This document shows, in pieces, positions 8,634-16,430 of a DNA stretch of 64,000 bases. The translations under genes and the position numbers were made by a program. Source of the stretch: G963422745 sp965214285 (GTDB taxonomy: Bacteria; Actinomycetota; Acidimicrobiia; Acidimicrobiales; Aldehydirespiratoraceae); assembly GCA_965214285.1 (NCBI GenBank), contig OZ243946.1, positions 1,426,001-1,490,000 of the forward strand, written 5' to 3'. The notes under the pieces were generated by a model that was given only the letters and a program-made list of their open reading frames with translations, did not search any database and was not told the origin of the DNA. The stretch's first letter is position 1. Every line of letters begins with the position of its first letter.

Positions 8634-10007
8634 TTGACGATCACGAACCACGACCGAGTGGGTCAAGCGCTGCTTCTGCTTCGCGATGGCCTGCGCCCGA
8701 AGTTGGAGGAGATCTGGGAGGAATTCTTCGGTGACGACTGGCTGAGCCACGTGAACAGTCGACTGTGGAAGCGACAGCCAAGGCCCAGGGCAGACGACAT
8801 CGCATTCTTGTTCAGTGGGATCAAGGCCACATGGAAGGATGTGTTCGACCACAACTTTGATCAAGATATGCGATCACTAGTCTTTATGTTGGCGGACATT
8901 CGCAACACTTGGGCGCATCATGGATCATTCAGCAGCGATGACGTGCTTCGGGGCCTGGATCAGATGGAACAGATTCTCGACAAGTTCGGCGACACCGAGA
9001 ACCGTCGACTCATCAAGGAACTGCGTTTGGCACTCATGCGGCAGGTGGTAGAAGAGGAGTTCGGCATCGTGTGTCCCGAGCCCTCAACCGTTGCCAGCAC
9101 GATCGAACATCCGGCCCAGGCAATCGTATCTGAGCCGTCCGTTGAGACGGTGGCTTTGCCGCCGTACCTGTCGCCTCTCGGTGCAAATACCTTTCGGCAG
9201 TGCCCTCGGCGGTGGCGATTCAGGTTCATCGATGAAATCCCCGATCCTCCCGGCGAAGCGGAGATGATCGGGAACTTCGTCCATCGAGTTCTACAGATGC
9301 TCATGGAGAAATCGCCGCCCGAGCGCAACATAGAGAGTGCCAAGGATATTGCCCGCGAGGTCTTCGACAGGGAAGTTGAGCAACACCCTGCCTACGAGGC
9401 CCTTGATCTGAACGAAGAGCAGAGCCGTGCCTTCCGTTGGACTGCTTGGCAGGCCGTCGAAGGGCTGTGGAAGCTGGAGGACCCCAGCGAGGTGGTGGTG
9501 AAGGCCACCGAGCAGAAATATGAGGCCGAGCTTCGCGGTGTTCCGTTCGGGTGCATCGTTGATCGCCTCGATCAGACCACTGACGGTGTGATCGTCACCG
9601 ACTACACCTCGGGCAAACCGCCTCAGTCGGGATTTGGAAGGCAAGAGCTTGATCGGGTGTTCCTCCAAGCTGCAGCCGTTGCGGAGGCCATTGGTGAGCC
9701 GCCGATTTCTGTCCGTCTGCTCTATCTGGACCGGGCTGAGGGCAAGAACGTGGAGAAGATCCAGATGCCGGTGACAGTGGAGGAGCTTATTCGTGTGGAA
9801 GGGAGGCTGGCCAAGACCTGGGATGACATCAGGAGAGCCTGCGACACAGATGACTTCAGGCCGCGCCCTGGCCCTCTGTGTGACCGGTGTGCTTACGCTG
9901 ATCGATGCCCAGAGGGACGGGCAAAGATCGACGAGCGTAAAGAGCACGAGGAATATCGCCAGAAATGGCTTGACCGGCAGGCTGTACGGGAGGTCGCCGG
10001 CACCTGA
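8634..10007 (+). CDS. Swt1-type HEPN domain fused to a catalytically dead Fe-S nuclease domain
   Basis: This 457-residue protein has a HEPN domain at residues 1-140 resembling the Swt1-associated type (opening RVGQALLLLRDGL), with the RNase motif R90-N91-x3-H95 intact. Residues 175-435 are a close paralogue of the upstream nuclease. The Fe-S cysteines are kept (C190, C416, C419, C425), but the catalytic lysine is Thr (D323-Y-T325) and the Q-x3-Y motif is R341-x3-Q345, so DNA cleavage should be lost. The TTG start is chosen because AGGAG at 8621-8625 sits 8 nt upstream and the HEPN domain begins right after it. Base composition of the first 500 bp is visibly more AT-rich than the neighbours. 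HEPN toxicity is family-based inference. Confidence 0.85.
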   Translation: MTITNHDRVGQALLLLRDGLRPKLEEIWEEFFGDDWLSHVNSRLWKRQPRPRADDIAFLFSGIKATWKDVFDHNFDQDMRSLVFMLADIRNTWAHHGSFSSDDVLRGLDQMEQILDKFGDTENRRLIKELRLALMRQVVEEEFGIVCPEPSTVASTIEHPAQAIVSEPSVETVALPPYLSPLGANTFRQCPRRWRFRFIDEIPDPPGEAEMIGNFVHRVLQMLMEKSPPERNIESAKDIAREVFDREVEQHPAYEALDLNEEQSRAFRWTAWQAVEGLWKLEDPSEVVVKATEQKYEAELRGVPFGCIVDRLDQTTDGVIVTDYTSGKPPQSGFGRQELDRVFLQAAAVAEAIGEPPISVRLLYLDRAEGKNVEKIQMPVTVEELIRVEGRLAKTWDDIRRACDTDDFRPRPGPLCDRCAYADRCPEGRAKIDERKEHEEYRQKWLDRQAVREVAGT

Positions 10008-10058
10008 GGCCCCCGGCGGCGGTTTGGTGGGGGAGTCCGACGCGGAAGTTCGAGGCGG

Positions 10059-10481
10059 TCAGGTGGGGGAGTTGTCGGGGTTGGGGCCGCGGCGGCGGTG
10101 CTTCCACAGCCAGTGCAGCAGCAAGGCGCCCACCGCTGCGCCGATGGCGCCCATCACGCCGCTGCTGATCAGCAGCCTGTCCGAGCGCGGGTCGGCGGGG
10201 GCAGGCGTGACCGTCGGCTCCGGCGGGGGGTCGTCTTCGAGCAAGCCGCCAGGACCCTGAGCCCCAGGCGCTGAGCCGGACGCCGAGCCGGGCGCTGAGC
10301 CGGCTTCGGGGACCGCGGTCGCTGATCGGGCCGAGCCAGCAAGGCCAGCTGACGTGCCCGGCGCGCCGGGACCTCCGGGACCTGATGCCGTCGGCGGGTC
10401 GCCGAGCAGCGAGTCGACCGGCACCGGATCGTCGGCAGCGGGCTTGGGCCGGCGATGCCTGGCCTGAGGGTCATACGCCAT
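10059..10481 (-). CDS. Small tail-anchored membrane protein downstream of ParA
   Basis: This 140-residue protein is mostly disordered (Pro/Gly/Ala/Ser-rich, with repeats such as GSAPGSASGSAPG). One C-terminal membrane helix (about residues 104-126, LLISSGVMGAIGAAVGALLL) is followed by a basic tail. I recognise no domain. Its ATG lies 11 nt inside the 3' end of the ParA gene, so the two are probably translated together. It may tether or respond to ParA at the membrane; this rests only on the overlap. Confidence 0.6.
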   Translation of the reverse strand: MAYDPQARHRRPKPAADDPVPVDSLLGDPPTASGPGGPGAPGTSAGLAGSARSATAVPEAGSAPGSASGSAPGAQGPGGLLEDDPPPEPTVTPAPADPRSDRLLISSGVMGAIGAAVGALLLHWLWKHRRRGPNPDNSPT

Positions 10482-11322
10482 GCGCCACCTCCGCGGGCTG
10501 TGCCGCTTCCACAGGTGCGGTGGGTTGTGCCGCTTCCGTGGCCACGGTGGGCGCCCCAACCACGACCAGGTCGAAGAGCAGGTCGAACTCGGCAGCAGCC
10601 TCGCGGGCACCGGGCCGCGAGCCCAGCGAGTGGATCGGCACAGACGAGGCCGAAGCCTCGGGCACGGCCGCCCGCAGGCGAACGGCCGGCAGCACGATCC
10701 CTCCGTGGTCGGCACGAAGCTGCTCGTCCCAGTAGCGGGCGTCGCGGGTGCGGCCCATCCGGTTGACGGCCACGCCGGCCACGTCGAGAGGCCGGTGGCG
10801 GCGCTGCCCCACACGCTCCACGGTGCGCAGGATCTGGCTCACGCCGTCCGACGCCCAGGCACCGGGCTCGGTAACGATCAGGGCACGGTCGGCGGCGAAC
10901 AGGGCGTTCACCGTCAAGAGCCCCAGCGACGGCGGGCAGTCGATCACCACCAGGTCGTGATGCACGTCCTGAAGGGCGACGGCGAGACGCTGATTGGCGC
11001 CGATCGGGTCGGTCAGCAGCTGCGGCTCACGTGCCGCCAGCGCTGGCGACGACGGCACCACCGAAGGCGGGCGACCGCCCTCGCTCGGCCAGCCCGAGGC
11101 GACCCTCAGGCCCCTGATCGCGCCGGGCCGCTCCTCCACGAGGGCCTGGTCCACGCTGAACGGCGGGTCCCACACGCCCAGGCCGGTAGTGGCGTTGGCC
11201 TGCGGGTCGAGGTCGATGACCAGGCAGTCCACGTGGCGCGACCATGCCGTGGCTGCCAGCCCCAGGGCGACGGTGGTCTTGCCGACGCCGCCCTTCTGGT
11301 TGACGATCGCGATGACGGCCAC
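10471..11322 (-). CDS. ParA/MinD-family ATPase (orphan)
   Basis: This 283-residue Walker-type ATPase begins AVIAIVNQKGGVGKTT (deviant Walker A, signature lysine present). It has the A' motif VIDLDPQAN and Walker B-like VVIDCPPSLGLLTVNAL. ParA proteins move DNA or protein cargo through ATP-dependent surface binding. No ParB or parS lies next to it; the overlapping downstream gene is a tail-anchored membrane protein, so this looks like a non-canonical positioning ATPase. The GTG at 11322 starts right at the P-loop strand; an in-frame ATG at 11352 adds ten residues. Confidence 0.8.
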   Translation of the reverse strand: MAVIAIVNQKGGVGKTTVALGLAATAWSRHVDCLVIDLDPQANATTGLGVWDPPFSVDQALVEERPGAIRGLRVASGWPSEGGRPPSVVPSSPALAAREPQLLTDPIGANQRLAVALQDVHHDLVVIDCPPSLGLLTVNALFAADRALIVTEPGAWASDGVSQILRTVERVGQRRHRPLDVAGVAVNRMGRTRDARYWDEQLRADHGGIVLPAVRLRAAVPEASASSVPIHSLGSRPGAREAAAEFDLLFDLVVVGAPTVATEAAQPTAPVEAAQPAEVAHGV

Positions 11323-11529
11323 GCCAGCACGGTAGCCGACCACGGCTCGCATCGCCGCAGGCTCTGGGCGCTCGGCGGCCTGCACCGTCTCGCTCTCGGA
11401 CCGTCCGTTTCGGTCTCTGAGCTGCGATGCCCGCAAGGCGCGGCAGATGAGGGCCGGCCTCGGGTACCGAAGGCCCTGCCGGTGCAGTGTCCGGCCCACG
11501 GCTTGGGTCGGCAGTCCCGGCGGCTGCGG

Positions 11530-12603
11530 TCAGGCTTGCGGGCAGCAGTCGGCGGGGCAGCGGTCCGGTCGCACCCCCAGCGCACCGAGCGCGGCTCGGG
11601 GCTTCGCAGGGTCGAGGCGCTCGTCGATCAGATCGGCGAGCATGGCCACGAACCTGGGATCGGGCGCCGTGCCCGGGGCGACCGCACGGGCCGTCTCTAT
11701 GCCGAGGGACTCGGCGGTCTGGCGGGCCTCGTTGTCGAGGTCCCAGAGCACCTCGATGTGGTCGCTGACGAAGCCGATCGGGGCGATCACCGCGGCCGGT
11801 GTGCCGGCGGCTGCGAGGCGCCCGAGCTCGTCGTTGATGTCGGGCTCCAGCCAGGGGACTTGCGGCGGGCCGCTGCGGCTCTGCCAGGCCAGGCTCCAGG
11901 AAGCCGCGGACGCCGATGAGTCCGAGGGCGCTGAGGCCCCCCGTGATTCTTGGGATGCGTCCTGGACTGAGCTGCTGCGCTCGGCGATCAGCCGGGCCGT
12001 CTCGCGAAGCTGGGTCTCGTAGTCGCAGGCCTCGGCCATGGCGACCGGGATCGAGTGGGCCGTGAACACCAGCGCAGGCGAGGAAGCCGCGAGCGTCGAG
12101 CGGGCATCGGCGACGGCATCGGCCCAGGGCTCCACGAAGCCCGGGTGATCGAAATAGGCGCGCACCTTGTCGATCTGCGGGGCCTGCTCGCCGAGGGCGG
12201 CGCGGGCGGCCGCGATGTCGTCGAGGTACTGGCGGCATCCCGAGTAGCTGCTGTAGGCCGAGGTGACCACGGCAAGCGCCCGGCGCACGCCGTCGTCGGC
12301 CATCTGGCGGACCGTGTCGGCCAGCAGCGGATGCCAGTTGCGGTTGCCCCAGTACACGCCCAGCGCCCGGCCGCGCCGGGCCAGCTCGCCCTCCAGCGCT
12401 GCCCGGATGCGGCGGCACTGCTCGTTGATCGGGCTGACCCCGCCGAAGGCCAGGTAGTGCTCGCCCACCTCGGCGAGGCGTTCTTCGGGGATCGAGCGGC
12501 CGGCGGTCACCCGGCGCAGGAACCCCGCCACATCGTCGGGGCCCTCGGGCCCGCCGAAGGACACGAGCAGCACCGCGTCGTAGACCGTGGCCGCAGAGCT
12601 CAC
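11530..12603 (-). CDS. hemH: Ferrochelatase (coproporphyrin III type)
   Basis: This 357-residue protein inserts iron in the last steps of heme synthesis; in Actinobacteria the substrate is normally coproporphyrin III, so cpfC is an equally valid name. Recognisable segments are VLLVSFGGPEGPDDV at the N-terminus, the core VFTAHSIPVAMA (metal-site histidine), a QSRSGPPQVPWLEPDI segment and PIGFVSDHIEVLWDLD. It ends CPADCCPQA, cysteines matching the 2Fe-2S cluster of actinobacterial enzymes. About 25 extra Ser/Ala residues lie before the QSRSGP segment. The GTG at 12603 has a TAGATT box 7 nt upstream (12611-12616). It is not in an obvious heme operon. Confidence 0.92.
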   Translation of the reverse strand: MSSAATVYDAVLLVSFGGPEGPDDVAGFLRRVTAGRSIPEERLAEVGEHYLAFGGVSPINEQCRRIRAALEGELARRGRALGVYWGNRNWHPLLADTVRQMADDGVRRALAVVTSAYSSYSGCRQYLDDIAAARAALGEQAPQIDKVRAYFDHPGFVEPWADAVADARSTLAASSPALVFTAHSIPVAMAEACDYETQLRETARLIAERSSSVQDASQESRGASAPSDSSASAASWSLAWQSRSGPPQVPWLEPDINDELGRLAAAGTPAAVIAPIGFVSDHIEVLWDLDNEARQTAESLGIETARAVAPGTAPDPRFVAMLADLIDERLDPAKPRAALGALGVRPDRCPADCCPQA

Positions 12604-12973
12604 GGCGGCGAATCTACCGCTGGAGCGACTGCGGTCTCGCCGCGGGGCTGCGTCGGCCGGGGTTTGGGGCCGGGTGCTTGGGCCTGGGGGCTCGGGCGGG
12701 CTGGCTGGGGAGGGGCGCGGCTGCGGCAGTCGTCGGGGGCGGCGCGCCCAAGCGGATCGGCCGTGCTTGGCGTCGCAGTCCTCACGGGGGTGGCGACCGG
12801 AGTGCCTGAGCGGTCGGCGTCTCGCTGAGAGCCGGGTCGGCCGGCGACAAGGGCGCGGCCGCTGCGCAAGTCCGGACTTTTCCACAGGACTGGCGGCTGA
12901 TATCGTGCGCGGGCCTGAGCGCAAGGCCTCCGCCCCCTGCCCATGGGAGGCCCTGTCGCCCAGCAGTCGACCC
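12604..12973. other. Intergenic region between divergent ferrochelatase and Rpf-like genes
   Basis: This is 370 bp of very GC-rich sequence with no convincing gene. It holds the ferrochelatase leaderless promoter at its left end. At 12900-12905 a TATCGT box could start the Rpf-like transcript with a leader of about 60 nt. I looked for a ydaO-type riboswitch, which often precedes rpf genes, and saw none. Confidence 0.5.
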
Positions 12974-13885
12974 ATGACGGAACTGATCCCAGATCGACAC
13001 CCGCGAGCCCGCCGCTTCGCGGCCGCAGCAGGCGTTCTCGTCGCGCTCGCGGCGATCTCGATGCTGACCTCGCTGGCGGTGTCGGCATCAGGCATCGACG
13101 AGCTGCGCGGCGACATCCCCACCGTCGCAGAGATAGAGGCCGAGATCGCCCGCATCGCCGATGACCGGGAGTACAACAGGATCCAGCTCGACGTGGCCGA
13201 GGCGCGCCTCGCCCAGAGGGTCTTCGAACGTGATCACCTCGACGAAGACGCCAGGGCCATGGCGCTGGAGATCGCCGAGATCACCGAGGCGCTGCAGGGG
13301 GTGGCCGTCGAGACCTACATCATCGGCGGCAACCGCAGCATCGAGATCGAGTTCGTCGCCGACGTGGCGATCACCCGCGACCTGCTCTGGACTCATTCGC
13401 TGATCGGCGTCCATGCTGCCGAGGCGGACGCGGCGCTGCAACGCCTCATCGAGCTGCGGGGCGCCGCTGCAGCGGACCTGCTGGCGATCGTCGACGAGAT
13501 CGCTGCGCTCCACGGCGAGATCAGGGTGCTGAACCGCCAGATCCGCGACCTCGACGACCTGGTGGTCAAGGTGTCGGCGGAGCGGCCGCTGGCTGAGGCC
13601 TGGGACTACGCGTCGACCGCCGTGGCCAACGGCGACTGGGGGATCGCGCCTGCCGAGGGCTGGGCGCAGCTGCGCTTCTGCGAGTCCAGCGACGACTACC
13701 AGGCGGTGAGTCCCAGCGGCGAGTACCGAGGCGCCTACCAGTTCGACATCGAGACCTGGCAGTCGGTGGGCGGCAGCGGCGACCCAGCGGCGGCGCCGCC
13801 GTCGGAGCAGGACGCCCGTGCCCGTGCCCTGTATGCCCTGCGAGGCCCGCAGCCCTGGCCGGTCTGCGGCAGATTCCTGCGCTGA
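12974..13885 (+). CDS. Secreted coiled-coil protein with Rpf-like transglycosylase domain
   Basis: This 303-residue protein has an N-terminal membrane/signal segment (about residues 18-38, AAGVLVALAAISMLTSLAV). A long coiled-coil region (40-200) resembles NlpC/EnvC-type cell-wall hydrolase spacers. A C-terminal domain of about 75 residues opens WAQLRFCESSDDYQAVSPSG and ends PWPVCGRFL. That domain matches the resuscitation-promoting-factor/transglycosylase fold: the catalytic Glu follows Cys, and a second Cys near the end would form the usual disulfide. It is likely exported and cuts peptidoglycan during growth or division. It stands alone between the ferrochelatase and a transporter operon. 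Confidence 0.8.
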   Translation: MTELIPDRHPRARRFAAAAGVLVALAAISMLTSLAVSASGIDELRGDIPTVAEIEAEIARIADDREYNRIQLDVAEARLAQRVFERDHLDEDARAMALEIAEITEALQGVAVETYIIGGNRSIEIEFVADVAITRDLLWTHSLIGVHAAEADAALQRLIELRGAAAADLLAIVDEIAALHGEIRVLNRQIRDLDDLVVKVSAERPLAEAWDYASTAVANGDWGIAPAEGWAQLRFCESSDDYQAVSPSGEYRGAYQFDIETWQSVGGSGDPAAAPPSEQDARARALYALRGPQPWPVCGRFLR

Positions 13886-13914
13886 AGCCGCACACGCAGC
13901 AGTCCGACGCCTCA

Positions 13915-14017
13915 GTGCCTTGCGCAGTGGCGGCCACCTGGCTCCGGCTGAAAGGGCAGCTCAGGCTGGGGGCTTCGTGCCTTGCGCAGTGGTGTCCACC
14001 TCGCTCCGGCTGTAAAG
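13915..14017. repeat. Imperfect 40-bp direct repeat pair
   Basis: Two copies, 13915-13953 and 13977-14017, share GTGCCTTGCGCAGTGG and CTCCGGCTG with a few changes between. They lie in the gap after the Rpf-like gene. No hairpin or promoter is clear; they may be local duplication debris. Confidence 0.6.
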
Positions 14018-14148
14018 ACGGCTAGACCCTCGATGCCAAATGCAGCACGCTGTCCATTCTCGGCCGCACTATTTCGGCAAGGAGCCAGACGTCTTGGCGC
14101 GGGCGGGGCATTGCCGGCGCACACAGGGCCGCTGGTAGCGTCGCCGCC

Positions 14149-15120
14149 ATGAGCGAGACTGCCGTTCGAGCGGCAGGTTTGGTGCGCGACTTCGGCGAGC
14201 TGCGAGCCGTCGCAGGCATCGACCTGGAGATCCCGACCGGCGAGATCTACGGCTTTCTCGGCCCCAACGGCGCCGGCAAGTCCACCGCGGTGCGCATGCT
14301 CACCACGCTGCTGGCCCCGACCGAGGGCCAGGCCTGGGTGAAGGGCATGAACGTGGTGGAGCAGCCGGGCAAGGTGCGCCTGGCCATCGGCGTCGCCCTG
14401 CAGGAGGCCGGCCTCGACGCCAAGATGACAGGCCGCGAGGTGCTGGTCACCCAGGGCCGGCTGTTCGGGCTGTCCGGCGCCGAGATCAAGCGACGCATCG
14501 ACGAGCTCGCCCACATCCTGGACATGGCCGCCATCGACCGGCTGGTCGGCACCTACTCGGGCGGCATGGCCCGCCGCCTCGACCTGGCAGCGGCGCTGAT
14601 GCACAACCCCGAGGTGCTGTTCCTCGACGAGCCGACCACCGGCCTGGACCCGCCGGGGCGCCTGCGGGTCTGGGAGGAGGTGCGCCGGCTCAACCGCGAG
14701 CTGGGAATGACGGTGTTCCTGACCACTCAGTACCTGGAGGAGGCCGATGCGCTCGCTCACCGGGTCGGCATCTTGAACATGGGCAAGCTCGTCGCCGAGG
14801 GCACGCCCGCGGAGCTCAAGCGCACGATCGGCACAGATGTCGTGTCCGCCCATGTCGACGGCGACGCCGAGACGGCCTGTGCGGCGCTGCGCGAGATCGA
14901 CGGCGTGTCGGCGGTGGACCGCTTCGACTCCGAGATCAGGGTCAGCACCTCCAATGGCCCCGGAGTGCTCAGCCCGGTGGCGATAGCGCTGGACCGGGCC
15001 GGCGTGACCGTGACCGAGCTCGCCCTGCGCACGCCGACCCTCGACGACGTGTTCCTCGACGTAACCGGCACCCGCCTCGACGCGATTCATGAGCCGGCGC
15101 AGCCGGCAGGGCAGTCATGA
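14149..15120 (+). CDS. DrrA-like ABC transporter ATPase
   Basis: This 323-residue ATPase of the daunorubicin-resistance (DrrA) group has Walker A GPNGAGKST, signature YSGGMARRLDLA, Walker B VLFLDEPTTGLDP and H-loop TTQYLEEAD. A C-terminal regulatory extension typical of DrrA is present (ends RTPTLDDVFLDVTG). It should power export by the permease encoded next, whose ATG overlaps its stop by 4 nt. The ATG at 14149 has TAGCGT at 14136-14141, 7 nt upstream, indicating a leaderless mRNA. The substrate cannot be told from sequence. Confidence 0.92.
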   Translation: MSETAVRAAGLVRDFGELRAVAGIDLEIPTGEIYGFLGPNGAGKSTAVRMLTTLLAPTEGQAWVKGMNVVEQPGKVRLAIGVALQEAGLDAKMTGREVLVTQGRLFGLSGAEIKRRIDELAHILDMAAIDRLVGTYSGGMARRLDLAAALMHNPEVLFLDEPTTGLDPPGRLRVWEEVRRLNRELGMTVFLTTQYLEEADALAHRVGILNMGKLVAEGTPAELKRTIGTDVVSAHVDGDAETACAALREIDGVSAVDRFDSEIRVSTSNGPGVLSPVAIALDRAGVTVTELALRTPTLDDVFLDVTGTRLDAIHEPAQPAGQS

Positions 15121-16007
15121 GCGCCCCGGCCCCCGCCTCCGGCCCCGCCGGCCCGATCCCGCCTGCGGACAGCCAAGCCGGCTCGGCGACCGCCTCCGCT
15201 CCGGCCGCGCCGCTGGCCGAGGATCCGTCTCACGTCGTCGCCCGGCCAGCGGGGTTCTGGCGCGACATCGGCTCGATCGCCATCCGCTCGATCCGACAGC
15301 TCCCCCGCGACGTGGAGTTCCTGGCCCCGGCGCTGATGATCCCGCTGTTCTTCCTGGTGGTCAACGTGGGCTCGCTGCAGAACGTGGCCGACTTCACATC
15401 CATCGAGATCGACTACAAGGCCTTCCAGCTTCCCGTGGCCATCGTGTTCGCGGTCACCGGCGTGTCCCGTGCCTTCGCCCTGGTGCTCAACATCCAGGAG
15501 GGCTACTTCGACCGCCTGATGCTCACGCCGGTGTCGCGGCAGGCGCTGCTGCTGGGGCACATGGCGGCGGACTTCGTGCTGGTGGTGGTGCTGACCATCC
15601 CGGTGATCGCGCTGGGCTTCATCATCGGCGTGCGCTTCCCGACCGGGCCGCTCGGCGTGGCCATGTTCGTGCTCATCGCCGCCCTCTGGGGCGTGGCCTA
15701 CACCGGCATCCCCTATGCCATCGCGCTGAAGACCGGCAACCCCGGAGCGGTCAGCTCCAGCTTCCTGGTCTTCTTCCCGTTCGCCTTCCTGACCACGGCG
15801 TATGTGCCGCGGGAGGCGATGACCGGCTGGCTCGGCGAGATCGCCGTCTACAACCCGGTCACCTATCTGCTCGGCGGCCTGCGCTCGCTGTTCGTGGAGT
15901 GGCAGCCTGCCGAGATCGGCAAGGCGCTGCTGGCCATCGGCTGCCTGGCCGTGTTCAGCCAGTTCCTGGGCTTTCGCGCCCTGGCCAGCCGGGTCAAGCA
16001 GAAGTAG
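15117..16007 (+). CDS. DrrB-like ABC-2 transporter permease
   Basis: This 296-residue membrane partner of the preceding ATPase has a disordered Pro/Ala-rich N-tail of about 45 residues. Six hydrophobic segments and an ABC-2 signature region (FLVFFPFAFLTTAYVPREAM) follow. It ends ASRVKQK. The ATGA overlap with drrA-like supports co-translation. It is presumed to form the translocation channel of a drug- or lipid-type exporter. Confidence 0.9.
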   Translation: MSAPAPASGPAGPIPPADSQAGSATASAPAAPLAEDPSHVVARPAGFWRDIGSIAIRSIRQLPRDVEFLAPALMIPLFFLVVNVGSLQNVADFTSIEIDYKAFQLPVAIVFAVTGVSRAFALVLNIQEGYFDRLMLTPVSRQALLLGHMAADFVLVVVLTIPVIALGFIIGVRFPTGPLGVAMFVLIAALWGVAYTGIPYAIALKTGNPGAVSSSFLVFFPFAFLTTAYVPREAMTGWLGEIAVYNPVTYLLGGLRSLFVEWQPAEIGKALLAIGCLAVFSQFLGFRALASRVKQK

Positions 16008-16084
16008 CCCCCGACCGTTCGCTGGCTGCGGCGGGTTTTCTCAGGGGGTTAGCGAAGCGATCCGGGCCGTACCCACGGGCGAGG

Positions 16085-16430
16085 CGGTCAGGGGTCGGGG
16101 CCGTCCCGGCTGCGGCTCTCGCCGGCAGTGCCGCGGTCTTCCTGGCTACGGATCTCGCGGGCGCTTTGCTCGGGATCCGCCATGTCGCAGTCGCCCCACC
16201 CGCCCTCGACCGGCTCTCGCCGCTATCGCTGGGCATCGGCCGATCGGGTAAGGCGGCTACGGGTCTGGGCCGTCTCGGCTGCGGGTTTCGCCTGCGGGGG
16301 TTCTGCCGCCAGCGGTGCTGCTGAGCGCTCGGTCAGCCCGGCTGCCGGTTGCGCCGGCCGGGTTCGGGTCCGCGCCCGGGTTGCGCATCGTGCGGTCAGG
16401 GGTCGGGGCCGTCTCGGCTGCGGGTTCCGC
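16085..16430 (-). repeat. Triplicated 3' end of DUF222-HNH gene A
   Basis: Read on the minus strand, the codons for SRSRDGPDP followed by a stop occur three times, with stops at 16396-16398 (the intact gene), 16257-16259 and 16088-16090. The upstream flanks are also alike (GRALSSAASS versus DRALSSTAGG). The middle copy resembles the C-terminus of gene B (59 kb) more closely than that of gene A. The rest of 16008-16395 holds no other gene that I can support. Confidence 0.7.

Noticed and set aside
9990..10058. Terminator or small gene between the HEPN gene and the membrane protein
   Set aside because: Only GC-rich sequence without a stable stem followed by T residues or a supported frame.
12900..12973. 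ydaO (c-di-AMP) riboswitch ahead of the Rpf-like gene
   Set aside because: The leader is too short and lacks the conserved motifs of that riboswitch.
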